In this document: piece after piece, positions 44,001 to 54,660 of the stretch | How positions within the stretch are numbered: the first letter of the stretch is position 1 | Layout: each line of letters starts with the position of its first letter | DNA from: Neorhizobium alkalisoli | Lineage (GTDB): Bacteria; Pseudomonadota; Alphaproteobacteria; Rhizobiales; Rhizobiaceae | Direction of reading: 5' to 3' | DNA: 64,000 nt | NCBI RefSeq assembly: GCF_002968635.1 | Contig: NZ_PVBN01000001.1 | Location: forward strand, 372,001 to 436,000 | Position numbers and translations under genes: made by a program | The notes under the pieces: generated by a model | The model's database searches: none | What the model saw: the letters and a program-made list of their open reading frames with translations, nothing else | Told to the model about the DNA's origin: nothing

Positions 44001-46091
44001 TTATTTCCGGCGTCTCGCCTCGTTCTTCGCTCCGCGCGCCCACGGCGGCGGCAGCCGTTTTTCAATCCATGGCAGTAGTTTGATCGGCTTCGGGTCGATG
44101 CCGGCGGTGATGATTGGATACTTGCTAAGAGCATCGCGCATCAATGGCAGACCAGCGGGGTTGGTGTAGCGCGTGTTGGTTTCACTTCCCTCGCTAAGGC
44201 GTCCGGAAATGTCATCGATAATCAGGGGCGGGACCCCCGCCTGAAGGAGGGTATCTGCCATGCCGTGGCGGAACGCGTGTAAAGCGCGCTCCCACATGTT
44301 CTCTCCGAGGCACTGTTTCATGATCGGGAGGAAGACGTCGTAGAAGCGGTCGCCGGGATCGTTCAACGTCTTGTCGGAGAAGAGTTCAGGGAACACGGCC
44401 TCATACCCCAGCTCCTGTAGCAATGCACAATAGTCCAGGAAACCCAGGCGAACCAGCTCATCCGGCAGTGGCAAAACGCGCGCTGATTGCACAGTCTTGA
44501 GCCGCCGGAACTTGTTTGTCCGAATGATGAGCACAAGACCATCATCGTCTTCGGCGATGTCGTCCAATGCAAGCCCTGCAAACTCGAGCCTGCGTGCACC
44601 GAGATAGGAAAACATAATAGGCAGGAAGTAAGCCGCGTCATGAAAGACGTGCGGTCCAGGCTTTTTGCGGCCTCGATCGTGGTTCAGCGAGCCAGTGTAG
44701 ATCGGGCTTGAGAAAATCGGTTTGATCTCGTCGGGCGTCGGCTTGTGCTGTTGTGTACGAATAAGCCCGGCCTTAGGCTTTTTCGGCCTCAAGCCCTGGA
44801 AAGTCCAATCGCCAACTTCGAACCCGCGAGCGCGGACATAGGTCAGAAAATGGTTGAGGTTCCCGATGTGTTTGCGGATGGTGGCTGCCTTGAGGCCCAC
44901 CTTCGCCTTTTTGCCCTCCGCGTTGGCCCGCTCGCGTAGCCTCTCGCCCTCAGCGCGAAGCTCGGGCGCGGACATCGCCCTCATTCTGGCGCTTTTTCCC
45001 CAGTTAACGGGGATGTCGTTGAAGTGCTGGCGAAGCTCGCCGAGATGGTATTGCGTAATCTGCCCGGTGTGTTCCACTTCGTGTTCTTCGAGCACGCCCA
45101 TGAACATGCGAACGAGCGCACGAGCGTCACGTGCGGTCGTCTCATCCCAAGCGTCCTTCATGTTCTTGACGAGCCCTTCGCACGCAGATTCGAAATCCGC
45201 GACGGCAATGACGCGGCGGGGCTTTTCGTCAATTGGCTCACTGACAGCGAGCCGCGGCGAGGGAGTGAGATCGAGCAGCCTCACCGGCGGCACAGCGGGC
45301 GCGGAGGGCCCGACAACATCTTCAGCGGGAACCGCGATCTCCAACGATGGCGGCGTCATTTTCAAGGGTGCGGCGACCTCGATAAATGCAGGCTGTGGTG
45401 TCGAAGCCGGACCGCCGGTGAGTTCGCTCAGGTCACGATCGGCGAGAGGATGCCGTTCCGCGACATCGAAGAGCGCTTCCGCCCGTCCGCTGAAATAGGC
45501 CTTCATGGCCTTTTCCTCGTTGAGCGGATGGGAATTGATTTCGAAGAGGTGCATCAATCTTCGAATGCCCTCCTTGAAGCCGCGCGAGTTCGCTTCTTGG
45601 AGAAGTTCGAGGTAGTTCGAGTTGATCGCGAAGACGTGGGCGGCGGGAACCCCGTTTTGCCTGAGGTAGGCTAAGCCGCGGCAATTTTCCTTCAACGTCA
45701 GGTGATGGGTGATGCCGAACATCCCCATCAGGCGATAGGCCCAGCCATTCTCGAGGTCCATTTCCAGCTCTGAAATGTCGGCGGGACGGCCATAGCGCCG
45801 CGCTACCATCGAGACATCTTCCAGATGCATGAGCATCATGTCTCGTTCGTGTTCGCAAAGCTTTTGGAGCTGCGCCTTGGACATGGGTTCCTTCTGCTTC
45901 AACTTCAGTTCGGCGACCAGCATGTTGAGCTTGCGGCCGATCGCCTGCGCTTTCTTATGATCAGAACAGTGAAGGCTCAGTGAAAGCCGGCTGCCTGGTC
46001 GGCACTGCCCGAAGGCGCTTGGGACGCGCGCGCGCCAATAGAAGATATTGCCGCGGCGGGTGAGGTTTTCGACGTCGTGGCGGACCGCCAT
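44001..46091 (-). CDS. Tyrosine integrase of the tRNA-Gln island
   Basis: About 696 residues. The N-terminus (ENLTRRGNIFYWRARVPSAF) is a DUF6538-type arm-binding domain. A variable middle and a core-binding region follow (DETTARDARALVRMFMGVLE). The C-terminal catalytic domain has the first arginine in FSYLGARRLEFAGL, HAFRHGMADTLLQAG with HxxR, and the tyrosine in NTRYTNPAG. It lies 159 bp from the tRNA-Gln CCA end and reads away from it, the standard position of an island integrase. ATG 46091 is preferred; a GTG at 46115 is an alternative. It probably recombines the 26-bp att sites. Confidence 0.87.
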   Translation of the reverse strand: MAVRHDVENLTRRGNIFYWRARVPSAFGQCRPGSRLSLSLHCSDHKKAQAIGRKLNMLVAELKLKQKEPMSKAQLQKLCEHERDMMLMHLEDVSMVARRYGRPADISELEMDLENGWAYRLMGMFGITHHLTLKENCRGLAYLRQNGVPAAHVFAINSNYLELLQEANSRGFKEGIRRLMHLFEINSHPLNEEKAMKAYFSGRAEALFDVAERHPLADRDLSELTGGPASTPQPAFIEVAAPLKMTPPSLEIAVPAEDVVGPSAPAVPPVRLLDLTPSPRLAVSEPIDEKPRRVIAVADFESACEGLVKNMKDAWDETTARDARALVRMFMGVLEEHEVEHTGQITQYHLGELRQHFNDIPVNWGKSARMRAMSAPELRAEGERLRERANAEGKKAKVGLKAATIRKHIGNLNHFLTYVRARGFEVGDWTFQGLRPKKPKAGLIRTQQHKPTPDEIKPIFSSPIYTGSLNHDRGRKKPGPHVFHDAAYFLPIMFSYLGARRLEFAGLALDDIAEDDDGLVLIIRTNKFRRLKTVQSARVLPLPDELVRLGFLDYCALLQELGYEAVFPELFSDKTLNDPGDRFYDVFLPIMKQCLGENMWERALHAFRHGMADTLLQAGVPPLIIDDISGRLSEGSETNTRYTNPAGLPLMRDALSKYPIITAGIDPKPIKLLPWIEKRLPPPWARGAKNEARRRK

Positions 46092-46243
46092 CAGGTTGTT
46101 GCCCTTGCCTACCACCGGCGTTGCCGCCGCGCATATTTCGCGTGGGCATCACCTGTGGGCTACAGTTCTGGGCATCAGGTCGCCAATGATGCCAAAACGA
46201 TATCCGGCACGACTGGAAAATCAAGGAATTAAGGGCCTTTAGG

Positions 46244-46269
46244 GAGAATTGGCTGGGGAACCTGGATTC
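46244..46269. repeat. Right attachment-site repeat of the island
   Basis: This stretch is identical to 16206-16231 over 26 bp. It spans the last part of the tRNA-Gln gene (T-arm, acceptor 3' strand, CCA) and 6 bp of flank. Integration here keeps the tRNA intact. Confidence 0.85.
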
Positions 46270-46323
46270 GAACCAAGATTAACGGAGTCAGAGTCCGTCG
46301 TTCTACCGTTGAACTATTCCCCA
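46250..46323 (-). tRNA. tRNA-Gln (anticodon CTG)
   Basis: Read on the minus strand, the 74-nt sequence folds as a cloverleaf. Acceptor TGGGGAA pairs with TTCCCCA followed by G and an encoded CCA. The anticodon arm ACGGA-CTCTGAC-TCCGT places CTG at positions 34-36, and the T-arm contains GGTTCGAATCC. CTG reads CAG codons. It is the integration target of the island on its 3' side. Confidence 0.95.
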
Positions 46324-46539
46324 GCAGGCTCAACCGGTAAACCGGCTCGGCTGATGTGCGGCGCTTATAAACAAAAGCGGGCGAATTGCAAATACCGATT
46401 TCGAAAAAAATAGAAAGCCGGCAGCCTGCCCCAACAGAGGCCTTCTGGAGGACAACAGTCGGCAAAAAGCCGTTGGCGAAAACGCAACGGGCTGTTATCT
46501 TCACGCCAACGAAACAAACAAACGCCAGCGGCATGCCTC

Positions 46540-48096
46540 ATGAAGGTGTTGCGCGGCAAGATGGACATAGAAGTGATGGACCCCGATAGCGGCGCGAAGA
46601 CGCCGGAAGGCGGGGCGTCGGCAGCGCGCGGGGAGGAAAGATCCTCTCGGCGTCGGAAGGCGAAGCGACGGGGCAAAAGCCGCGACGTGGCGTCGTTCGC
46701 ACATGTGGGTTCGGCTGATTCTGCCGGCCCTGCCGCACGTTCCCATATCCAGGATACCGGTCAGCCGGCCCGCAAGCGCAAGCGTCGACGGGGGAAATCC
46801 GGTGGCGTTCAACAGGCGGCGCCGGCAGCAAGCGACGTCGCGGCGGTGGAACCTGTCCGTTCAGGCGAATCACAGTCACCCTCGGGCAAGTCGCGCCACC
46901 GGCGGAAGAAGAATCGCGGTGGCCGCGGACTGCAGGGTCGGCCGCTGGCTCCAGCCAAGACGCAGCCGAATGTCGCAAAAGCAGTGCCGTCTGCGCCGGC
47001 GCCTGCCAAGGATGGCCGGAACAAGCTTGGCGGCGATGCCCCAGCTTCCGAGCCGCGGGGAGACAGGTTTCCCTTCGTCAACGATCTTTACGCAGCACTC
47101 GATCTCGGCACCAACAATTGCCGCCTGCTGATCGCGCAGCCGACCCGGCCCGGACAGTTTCGTGTCGTCGACGCCTTCTCGCGCATCGTGCGCCTGGGCG
47201 AGGGGCTGGGGGCGAGCCGAAGGCTCTCGGCGGAGGCCATGGACCGTGCGGTCGATGCCCTGCGCATCTGCGCTGCCAAACTTGCCAACAAGCCGGTCCG
47301 CCGCATGCGCCTGATCGCGACGGAAGCTTGCCGCGCCGCCGAGAACGGCGAAGAGTTTCTCGGTCGCGTTATTTCGGAAACCGGGCTCGAATTGGAGATC
47401 ATCGACCGGGAAACGGAGGCACGTCTCGCCGTTTCCGGCTGTGCGTCGCTCGTTGGCCGCGAAGCCCGCTCCGTGGTGTTGTTCGATATCGGCGGCGGGT
47501 CTTCGGAAATCGCCGTCATCCGCATCGGCGAAAATCGCTCAAGCCGGCTCGCCAATCACATCACCCATTGGACCTCGCTGCCGGTCGGCGTGGTGACGTT
47601 GTCGGAGCGCCATGGCGGACGCAATGTCACGCCGGACGTTTTCTCCGCCATGGTGGCGGAAGTCGAAGGCATGTTGGCAGATTTCCAATGCCCGCCGCTC
47701 GAAGCCGTTCGGCGCCAGGGCGCGGAGGATTTCCACCTCATCGGAACGTCCGGAACGGTAACCACGCTAGCCGGAGTTCATCTTGACCTGCCGCGCTACG
47801 ATCGGCGCAAGGTCGACGGTCTTTGGCTGACCGATGCGGAAGTGAGCGCCATGCAGGCAAAGCTGCTGTCGTGGGATTTCGCCGGCCGTGCGGCCAATCC
47901 GTGCATCGGACCGGACCGCGCCGATCTGGTGCTTGCGGGTTGCGCCATTCTGGAAGCGATCCGCCGCCGTTGGCCGAGCCCGCGCATGCGGGTGGCGGAC
48001 CGGGGGCTCCGCGAAGGGCTGTTGACCGATATGATGGCGGACGACGGCGTCTGGCGCCGCGCGCGTCAGCGCCGGCCGGCAACCGGCGGACAGTAA
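46540..48096 (+). CDS. Exopolyphosphatase/guanosine pentaphosphatase (Ppx/GppA) family protein with basic N-terminal extension
   Basis: The catalytic part starts near residue 184 with [17 protein letters not shown] and continues with [14 protein letters not shown] and [15 protein letters not shown], the actin-like phosphate-binding motifs of Ppx/GppA. It hydrolyses polyphosphate or pppGpp. The first 180 residues are lysine/arginine-rich and low-complexity ([15 protein letters not shown]) and probably disordered, perhaps binding RNA or polyphosphate. The start is uncertain, as ATGs at 46540, 46561 and 46576 all lack a strong ribosome-binding site. The 23S rRNA methyltransferase gene rlmE follows after 17 bp, and this linkage is usual in Rhizobiaceae. 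Confidence 0.88.
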   Translation: MKVLRGKMDIEVMDPDSGAKTPEGGASAARGEERSSRRRKAKRRGKSRDVASFAHVGSADSAGPAARSHIQDTGQPARKRKRRRGKSGGVQQAAPAASDVAAVEPVRSGESQSPSGKSRHRRKKNRGGRGLQGRPLAPAKTQPNVAKAVPSAPAPAKDGRNKLGGDAPASEPRGDRFPFVNDLYAALDLGTNNCRLLIAQPTRPGQFRVVDAFSRIVRLGEGLGASRRLSAEAMDRAVDALRICAAKLANKPVRRMRLIATEACRAAENGEEFLGRVISETGLELEIIDRETEARLAVSGCASLVGREARSVVLFDIGGGSSEIAVIRIGENRSSRLANHITHWTSLPVGVVTLSERHGGRNVTPDVFSAMVAEVEGMLADFQCPPLEAVRRQGAEDFHLIGTSGTVTTLAGVHLDLPRYDRRKVDGLWLTDAEVSAMQAKLLSWDFAGRAANPCIGPDRADLVLAGCAILEAIRRRWPSPRMRVADRGLREGLLTDMMADDGVWRRARQRRPATGGQ

Positions 48097-48113
48097 CAAT
48101 CAGGAGCAGGGCG

Positions 48114-48851
48114 ATGGCGAAACCACCGGTGGGCGGCAATCGTACGGGCCGAAAGCTCGGTCAAAAGGTCAAGAAGGGCAAGCTGAAGGCGTCTTCGCGC
48201 CGCTGGCTGGAGCGCCATATCAACGATCCCTATGTGCAGCGTGCCAAGCTGGAGGGGTATCGCGCCCGCGCCGCGTTCAAACTTCTCGAGATCGACGAAA
48301 AGCACCACATCCTGAAGGGCGCCCGTCGCATCATCGATCTTGGGGCGGCACCCGGAAGCTGGTCGCAGATCGCCGCGAAGGTGACCGATTCGACGGACGA
48401 GGATATCCGCGTCGCAGCGATCGACTTTCTTGAGATGGCGCCGCTGCCGGGCGTGAAATTCCTGCAGCTCGACTTTCTTGATCCTGAGGCGCCGCAGATG
48501 CTCATCGACGCGGTCGGTGGGACGCCGGATCTGGTGATTTCCGATATGGCCGCGCCGACCACCGGCCACCAGAGGACGGACCATCTGCGCACCATGCATC
48601 TTTGCGAAGTCGCCGCCCATTTTGCGGTCGAGGTATTGGGCGAAGGCGGTCACTTCCTTGCCAAGACCTTCCAGGGCGGGACCGAACGGGACCTGCTCAA
48701 CATGCTGAAGCAGAACTTCCGGCAGGTTATCCATGTGAAGCCCGGTGCGTCGCGCTCGGAATCCGTCGAAATGTTCCTGCTTGCCAAGCACTTCAAGGGC
48801 CGCAGAGCAGAACCCCCGGCCGTGGAAGCCGAAGCCGAAACCGAGGCCTGA
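48114..48851 (+). CDS. rlmE: 23S rRNA (uridine-2'-O-) methyltransferase
   Basis: The 245-residue FtsJ/RlmE protein methylates U2552 of 23S rRNA (E. coli numbering) using S-adenosylmethionine. The SAM site is [11 protein letters not shown], and the K-D-K-E tetrad is visible in [30 protein letters not shown] and [10 protein letters not shown] basic N-terminal tail ([20 protein letters not shown]) precedes it. AGGAG lies upstream of ATG 48114. The stop abuts the stop of the convergent MFS gene with no spacer. Confidence 0.94.
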   Translation: MAKPPVGGNRTGRKLGQKVKKGKLKASSRRWLERHINDPYVQRAKLEGYRARAAFKLLEIDEKHHILKGARRIIDLGAAPGSWSQIAAKVTDSTDEDIRVAAIDFLEMAPLPGVKFLQLDFLDPEAPQMLIDAVGGTPDLVISDMAAPTTGHQRTDHLRTMHLCEVAAHFAVEVLGEGGHFLAKTFQGGTERDLLNMLKQNFRQVIHVKPGASRSESVEMFLLAKHFKGRRAEPPAVEAEAETEA

Positions 48852-50255
48852 TCACTCGCCCGCTTCCGGCTGGATCCTGCCGCCGCGATGGCCGGAAACC
48901 GCTGATCCCGCCATCGGGTCGAGTTTCAGCAGCGGACCGATTGCGAAGAGCGACAGAGCGGCAACCACGAAGAAGGCAAGGTGGAAGTCGGCAAGCCCTA
49001 GGGACGTGCCGGAAAAGGCCGCCGAGACCTCGAGGATAAAGGCCGCAAAAGCCACGCCGAGAGCCATGCTGACCTGCTGAAGCACCGAGGCGATCGACGT
49101 TGCCTGGCTGGCCTGCTCGTCGCTGATTTCCGAATAGCTGAGCGCATTGGATCCGGTGAAGAAGAAGGAGCGGCAGAGGCCGGACGCCACCAGGAACGCG
49201 ACGATCAGGGCATGGGATGTTTCCGGCGTGAAGAACCCGTTGGCGGCCGTGGTGACGGCCCCAAGAACGCCCGCGATGAGAAGGGTCACCTTGAAGCCCG
49301 TTGCCGCAAAGACGCGCCGCGCCACGAACTTCACGGCAAGCGCTCCGAGAGCGCCCGCAAAGGTGATCAGGCCGGATTGGAACGGGTTGAGCCCGAACCC
49401 GAGCTGCAGCATCAGCGGCATCAGAAAGGGAATGGCGCCGGTCGAGATGCGGAAGAGCGTGCCGCTCGAGGTGGCGGCGCGGAAGGCGTCGTTCCTGAAG
49501 ATCGAGAGATTGAGGATCGGCGAAGGATGTCTCCGCGCGTGGCGAAGGTAGATGAGGCCGGAGGCAAGGCCGATCGCGGTTGAGCAGATGCCGACGGCAG
49601 GTGGCAGCGCAGGCAGGCCGACTACCGAGAGGCCGAACACCGTTCCCGCCGCCGCGATCGAAGTCAGCAGGAAGCCGATCCAGTCGATCGAGGGTGGATG
49701 GGCCGTTTCTATCTCCGGCAGGAAAATGCTCGAAAGATAGATGCCGAGCAGGCCCACCGGCACATTGATGATGAAAATCCAGTGCCAGCTGAAATAGGTG
49801 GTGATGAAGCCGCCGATCGGAGGGCCGGTCAATGGGCCGACAAGGGCGGGTATAGTCAACAAAGCCATGGCCGAAACGAGCTCGCTGCGTTTCGTCGTGC
49901 GCAGGAGAACGAGGCGACCGACCGGTGTCATCATCGCTCCGCCCATGCCTTGCAGGAAGCGGGACAGCACGAATTCGATCAGCGACGAGGAGATCGCGCA
50001 GAAGATCGAGCCGATGACGAAGACCAGGATTGCCAGCCGGAAAATCTTCTTGGCGCCGAACCGGTCTGCCATCCAGCCGCTGATGGGAATGAACACCGCC
50101 AGCGCCACCATGTAGGACGTCAGTGCCAGTTTGAGTGTGATCGGCCCGACATTCAGGTCGGCGGCGATCGCAGGAAGCGCCGTGGCGATAACGGTCGAAT
50201 CCATCTGCTCCATGAAAAGAGCGACAGCGAGAATAAGTGGAATGACGCGATTCAT
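48852..50255 (-). CDS. MFS transporter of the DHA2 (EmrB/QacA) type
   Basis: About 467 residues with some 14 hydrophobic segments. It carries the DHA2 motifs MEQMDSTVIATALPAIA in segment 1, GWMADRFGAKKIF (motif A) in loop 2-3 and ALLTIPALVGPLTGPPIGG (motif C) in segment 5. These proteins export drugs or other hydrophobic compounds by proton antiport. ATG 50255 begins directly before the first membrane segment; a longer frame to 50312 adds a non-conserved arginine-rich leader. Substrate unknown. Confidence 0.87.
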   Translation of the reverse strand: MNRVIPLILAVALFMEQMDSTVIATALPAIAADLNVGPITLKLALTSYMVALAVFIPISGWMADRFGAKKIFRLAILVFVIGSIFCAISSSLIEFVLSRFLQGMGGAMMTPVGRLVLLRTTKRSELVSAMALLTIPALVGPLTGPPIGGFITTYFSWHWIFIINVPVGLLGIYLSSIFLPEIETAHPPSIDWIGFLLTSIAAAGTVFGLSVVGLPALPPAVGICSTAIGLASGLIYLRHARRHPSPILNLSIFRNDAFRAATSSGTLFRISTGAIPFLMPLMLQLGFGLNPFQSGLITFAGALGALAVKFVARRVFAATGFKVTLLIAGVLGAVTTAANGFFTPETSHALIVAFLVASGLCRSFFFTGSNALSYSEISDEQASQATSIASVLQQVSMALGVAFAAFILEVSAAFSGTSLGLADFHLAFFVVAALSLFAIGPLLKLDPMAGSAVSGHRGGRIQPEAGE

Positions 50256-50446
50256 GTCGGCCTGCGGTGCGCGGAACGGTTTTCCTGTAAACCTCCGGGC
50301 TCCTTCTGCCAATGAGCGAATTTCACCTTTTTCCTGTTTGGGTCACGTCTGCGTGAGAGGCGATTTTCTTGTTCCCGAGCTTGGTTATGTTCCAAGTCGC
50401 CGCGGGCTCGATGCCGGGTTTTGGGCAAGTCATAGGGAGCTGAAGA

Positions 50447-51436
50447 ATGACGTCGATTAAATTTGACAGGCGGGCACTGCTTGGAACGGCGGGCCTCGGG
50501 ATTATCGCCTCACCGGCCATCATCAGTGGCAGGGCTTTCGCGCAGGAGAGCAAACCGCAGGCTATCGACCGGGTGACGCCTCCGGATATCCATAAGTTCA
50601 AGGTCGGTGGTTTTCAGGTCCTGGTGGTCAAAGACGGCGCCCGCCCCTCTGGAAACCCGCAGGAAACCTTCGGAACGAACCAATCTGCAGAAGCGGTCGG
50701 CACTTTGCTGAACGAGAATTTTCTGCCCGCCGACAAGTTCGTCAACAGCTTTTCGCCGACACTTGTCGATACGGGCAGTGAGGTCATCCTCTTCGATACC
50801 GGTCTCGGCAAGGCCGCCCGTGCCCAGGGTGGCGGGCGTCTGATCGAAGGATTGGCCGCCGCCGGATACATGCCCGAGGATATTTCGATTGTTGTTATCA
50901 CCCATATGCATGGCGACCACATCGGCGGCATCATGGAGGACGGCAAACCCGCTTTCCCGAAGGCCCGCTATGTGGCCGGCGAGACGGAATACAACTTCTG
51001 GAGCGATGCGGCGCGTGCGGGAACGCCCGCCGAAGGAAACCACAAGGCTGTGCTTGCGAACGTCAAGCCGCATGCGGAGAAGATGACGTTCCTGAAGGAC
51101 GGCGGCGACGTGGTTTCCGGAATAACTGCGATGACCGCCCCCGGCCACACACCCGGGCATCTGATCTTCAACATCGAGTCGGAGGGCAAGCGGCTCGTTT
51201 TGACGGCCGATACCGCCAATCATTACATTCTTTCGCTGGAGCGCCCTGAGTGGGAAGTCCGTTTCGACATGGACAAGGCCCAGGCTGCCGCGACCAGAAA
51301 GAAAGTCTACGACATGATCACGACCGACAAGATCGCCTTCCTCGGCTATCACATGCCATTCCCGGCCGTGGGGTTCGCCGAGCGGCAGGAAACGGGTTAT
51401 CGCTTCGTGCCGAAGACCTACCAGTTCGATATTTGA
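50447..51436 (+). CDS. Tat-exported metallo-beta-lactamase fold hydrolase
   Basis: The 329-residue protein starts with a twin-arginine signal (DRRALLGTAGLGIIASPAII, cleavage likely near RAFAQ). The metal-binding motif THMHGDHIGG, APGHTPGHL and TADTAN follow, and the last ligand is in LGYHMPFPA. These are the HxHxDH and downstream ligands of MBL-fold lactonases/hydrolases such as quorum-quenching or PqsE-like enzymes. Periplasmic location follows from the signal. It is followed by a strong terminator. Substrate not determinable. Confidence 0.88.
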   Translation: MTSIKFDRRALLGTAGLGIIASPAIISGRAFAQESKPQAIDRVTPPDIHKFKVGGFQVLVVKDGARPSGNPQETFGTNQSAEAVGTLLNENFLPADKFVNSFSPTLVDTGSEVILFDTGLGKAARAQGGGRLIEGLAAAGYMPEDISIVVITHMHGDHIGGIMEDGKPAFPKARYVAGETEYNFWSDAARAGTPAEGNHKAVLANVKPHAEKMTFLKDGGDVVSGITAMTAPGHTPGHLIFNIESEGKRLVLTADTANHYILSLERPEWEVRFDMDKAQAAATRKKVYDMITTDKIAFLGYHMPFPAVGFAERQETGYRFVPKTYQFDI

Positions 51437-51454
51437 TTTATCGAAAAGCTTTGG

Positions 51455-51486
51455 AAAAACCCGGCAGAACGGCTTGCCGGGTTTTT
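51455..51486 (+). terminator. Intrinsic terminator after MBL hydrolase gene
   Basis: AAAAACCCGGCA and TGCCGGGTTTTT form a perfect 12-bp stem with an 8-base loop, and the T-run is part of the 3' arm. It lies 19 bp downstream of the stop codon. Confidence 0.85.
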
Positions 51487-51507
51487 GCTATTCCCTTCCT
51501 GTCATGA

Positions 51508-53118
<1,611 letters not shown>

Positions 53119-53228
53119 TACCCAACAGCCAAGACATTTCGTTCACCTGAAATCACTTCAATGGCGCTGCTTTCCGCGCCATCGAAACTTCCAGAGGTTC
53201 GCCGGATCGCTTCGGATCGGGAGGAAAT

Positions 53229-53645
53229 ATGCTGTCGAATGCCACGCTCTGGCCCATGATTGCGCATGCCGCGCTCGTCTTCTTTCTCTATTGGCTCTTG
53301 TCGAGAAGGCGTTTTACCGCTGTCCGTTCAGGCAGCGCCGAAGCCGGCCAGTTTCGGGAAAATCGCCAGGAACCGCCGGAAAGTCTGCTGGTCCACAACA
53401 ATCTCAGGAACCAGTTCGAGCTGCCGGTCCTGTTCCATGCCGTCTGTCTCGCGCTGTATGTCTCGACCGCGGACAACTGGGCGACGGTCGCTTTGGCCTG
53501 GATCTTCATTCTGTCGCGGTGCGCGCACTCTTACATACACATCACCAGCAATCGTCTTCGGTATCGCCGCCCCTTGTTCATCGTCGGTTTCGTAGCGCTG
53601 GCGGCGATGTGGGCCTGGCTCGCTTTATGGCTGGCGCTGGCTTAG
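53229..53645 (+). CDS. MAPEG family membrane protein
   Basis: A 138-residue membrane protein with four hydrophobic segments (MIAHAALVFFLYWLLS at the start, AMWAWLALWLALA at the end) and the MAPEG signature around NNLRNQFELPVLFHAVCLAL and RCAHSYIHITSN. MAPEG proteins include glutathione-dependent and eicosanoid-metabolism enzymes; bacterial members are mostly uncharacterised. GGAGGAAAT stands immediately before ATG. It follows guaB by 110 bp, a common alphaproteobacterial arrangement. Confidence 0.87.
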   Translation: MLSNATLWPMIAHAALVFFLYWLLSRRRFTAVRSGSAEAGQFRENRQEPPESLLVHNNLRNQFELPVLFHAVCLALYVSTADNWATVALAWIFILSRCAHSYIHITSNRLRYRRPLFIVGFVALAAMWAWLALWLALA

Positions 53646-53775
53646 GGAACCGCCGCCGGCCTCCTTCTCACGAACAAGTGTAGTTTTCGGCCCCCTTTTC
53701 ACGGATTGTTTCATCTTCAGGGAGCGCTCGCGGCGTTAGATTTCGGCCTGGTTGAAAAGCCGGGAGGAGAGAAAC

Positions 53776-54660
53776 ATGGACAACGAAACGCCGAAGATCA
53801 CCCAGGCGATGATCAACGCCTATGACGAATATACGCATCTCACCCTCGATCGCCGCCGCTTTATGGAGAAGCTGACGCAGCTTGCAGGGTCCGGCGCGGC
53901 GGCTGCGGCAATTGCGCCGATGCTTGCGGCCAGCGGTGCCAAGGCGGAGATCGTTCCCGCCAATGACGACCGCCTGACGGCGGAGGATGTTACCTATCCC
54001 GGGGCAAACGGTGCCACGATGAAGGGATACCTGGTCCGGCCCAAGAACGCTTCCGCACCATTGGGCGGTGTCATCGTCATCCATGAAAATCGTGGACTCA
54101 ACAATCACATCAAGGACGTGGCTCGGCGCATGGCGCTCGAAGGCTTCAACGCCTTGGCCGTCGACTTCCTGTCCCCCGAGGGCGGCACGCCTGAAGACGA
54201 GGAAAAGGCCCGTCAGATGTTCTCGTCGCTCAATCCCAGCGAGGTCGCGGCGAACGCCGAGGCGAGCAGGGTCTATCTGGCCGGCATCAGCGGTGCCAAT
54301 GGCAAGGTGGGTGCGGTCGGCTTCTGCTGGGGCGGTGGCACGGTGAACAATTTCGCCGTGGAATTTCCCGGTCTCAATGCCGGTGTCGCCTATTACGGTT
54401 CCCAGCCGAAGCCGGAAGATGTTCCCGCGATCAAGGCACCCTTGATGCTGCATTATGGCGGGCTGGATGAGCGCATCAATGCAGGCATACCTGCTTTCAA
54501 GGAAGCCCTCGAGAAGAACGGCAAGACCTTCGAGATCTTCGTCTATGACGGCGCGAACCACGCCTTCAACAACGATACGTCCTCGGCCCGTTATGACAAG
54601 GCGGCCGCCGATCTCGCCTGGGGTCGCACGGTCGCTTTCTTCAAGAAGAACCTGGCCTAA
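53776..54660 (+). CDS. Dienelactone hydrolase family protein with Tat-like signal
   Basis: 294 residues. The N-terminus LDRRRFMEKLTQLAGSGAAA, ending near AKAEIVP, looks like a twin-arginine signal preceded by a 30-residue extension. The alpha/beta-hydrolase part has the nucleophile cysteine in GFCWGGG, the acid in YGGLDERI and the histidine in GANHAFNN, as in dienelactone hydrolase. GGGAGGAGAG precedes ATG 53776. Its 3' end overlaps convergent oxyR by 4 bp. The YghX/DLH subgroup substrate is unknown. Confidence 0.87.
   Translation: MDNETPKITQAMINAYDEYTHLTLDRRRFMEKLTQLAGSGAAAAAIAPMLAASGAKAEIVPANDDRLTAEDVTYPGANGATMKGYLVRPKNASAPLGGVIVIHENRGLNNHIKDVARRMALEGFNALAVDFLSPEGGTPEDEEKARQMFSSLNPSEVAANAEASRVYLAGISGANGKVGAVGFCWGGGTVNNFAVEFPGLNAGVAYYGSQPKPEDVPAIKAPLMLHYGGLDERINAGIPAFKEALEKNGKTFEIFVYDGANHAFNNDTSSARYDKAAADLAWGRTVAFFKKNLA

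Larger units (their letters stand above)
16206..46269. mobile_element. Genomic island integrated at tRNA-Gln(CTG), probably two tandem elements
   Basis: A perfect 26-bp repeat bounds the region: 16206-16231 and 46244-46269. The right copy is the 3' end of the tRNA-Gln gene from the T-arm to the CCA. A tyrosine integrase reads away from the tRNA 159 bp inside the right end, the usual geometry of tRNA-targeting islands. A third, diverged end-like sequence at 32077-32225 matches the left end (16222-16370) at 129 of 149 positions without gaps. I infer a left element (16206-32076, no integrase) and a right element (32077-46269, with integrase). No conjugation genes are seen, so it is not self-transmissible as it stands. 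Confidence 0.8.

Noticed and set aside
16206..46269. Prophage
   Set aside because: No capsid, portal, terminase, tail or lysis genes are present; only integrase/recombinase and accessory genes.
53161..53182. Terminator after guaB formed by ATGGCGC/GCGCCAT
   Set aside because: The stem is only 7 bp and is not followed by a T-run, so it was not called.
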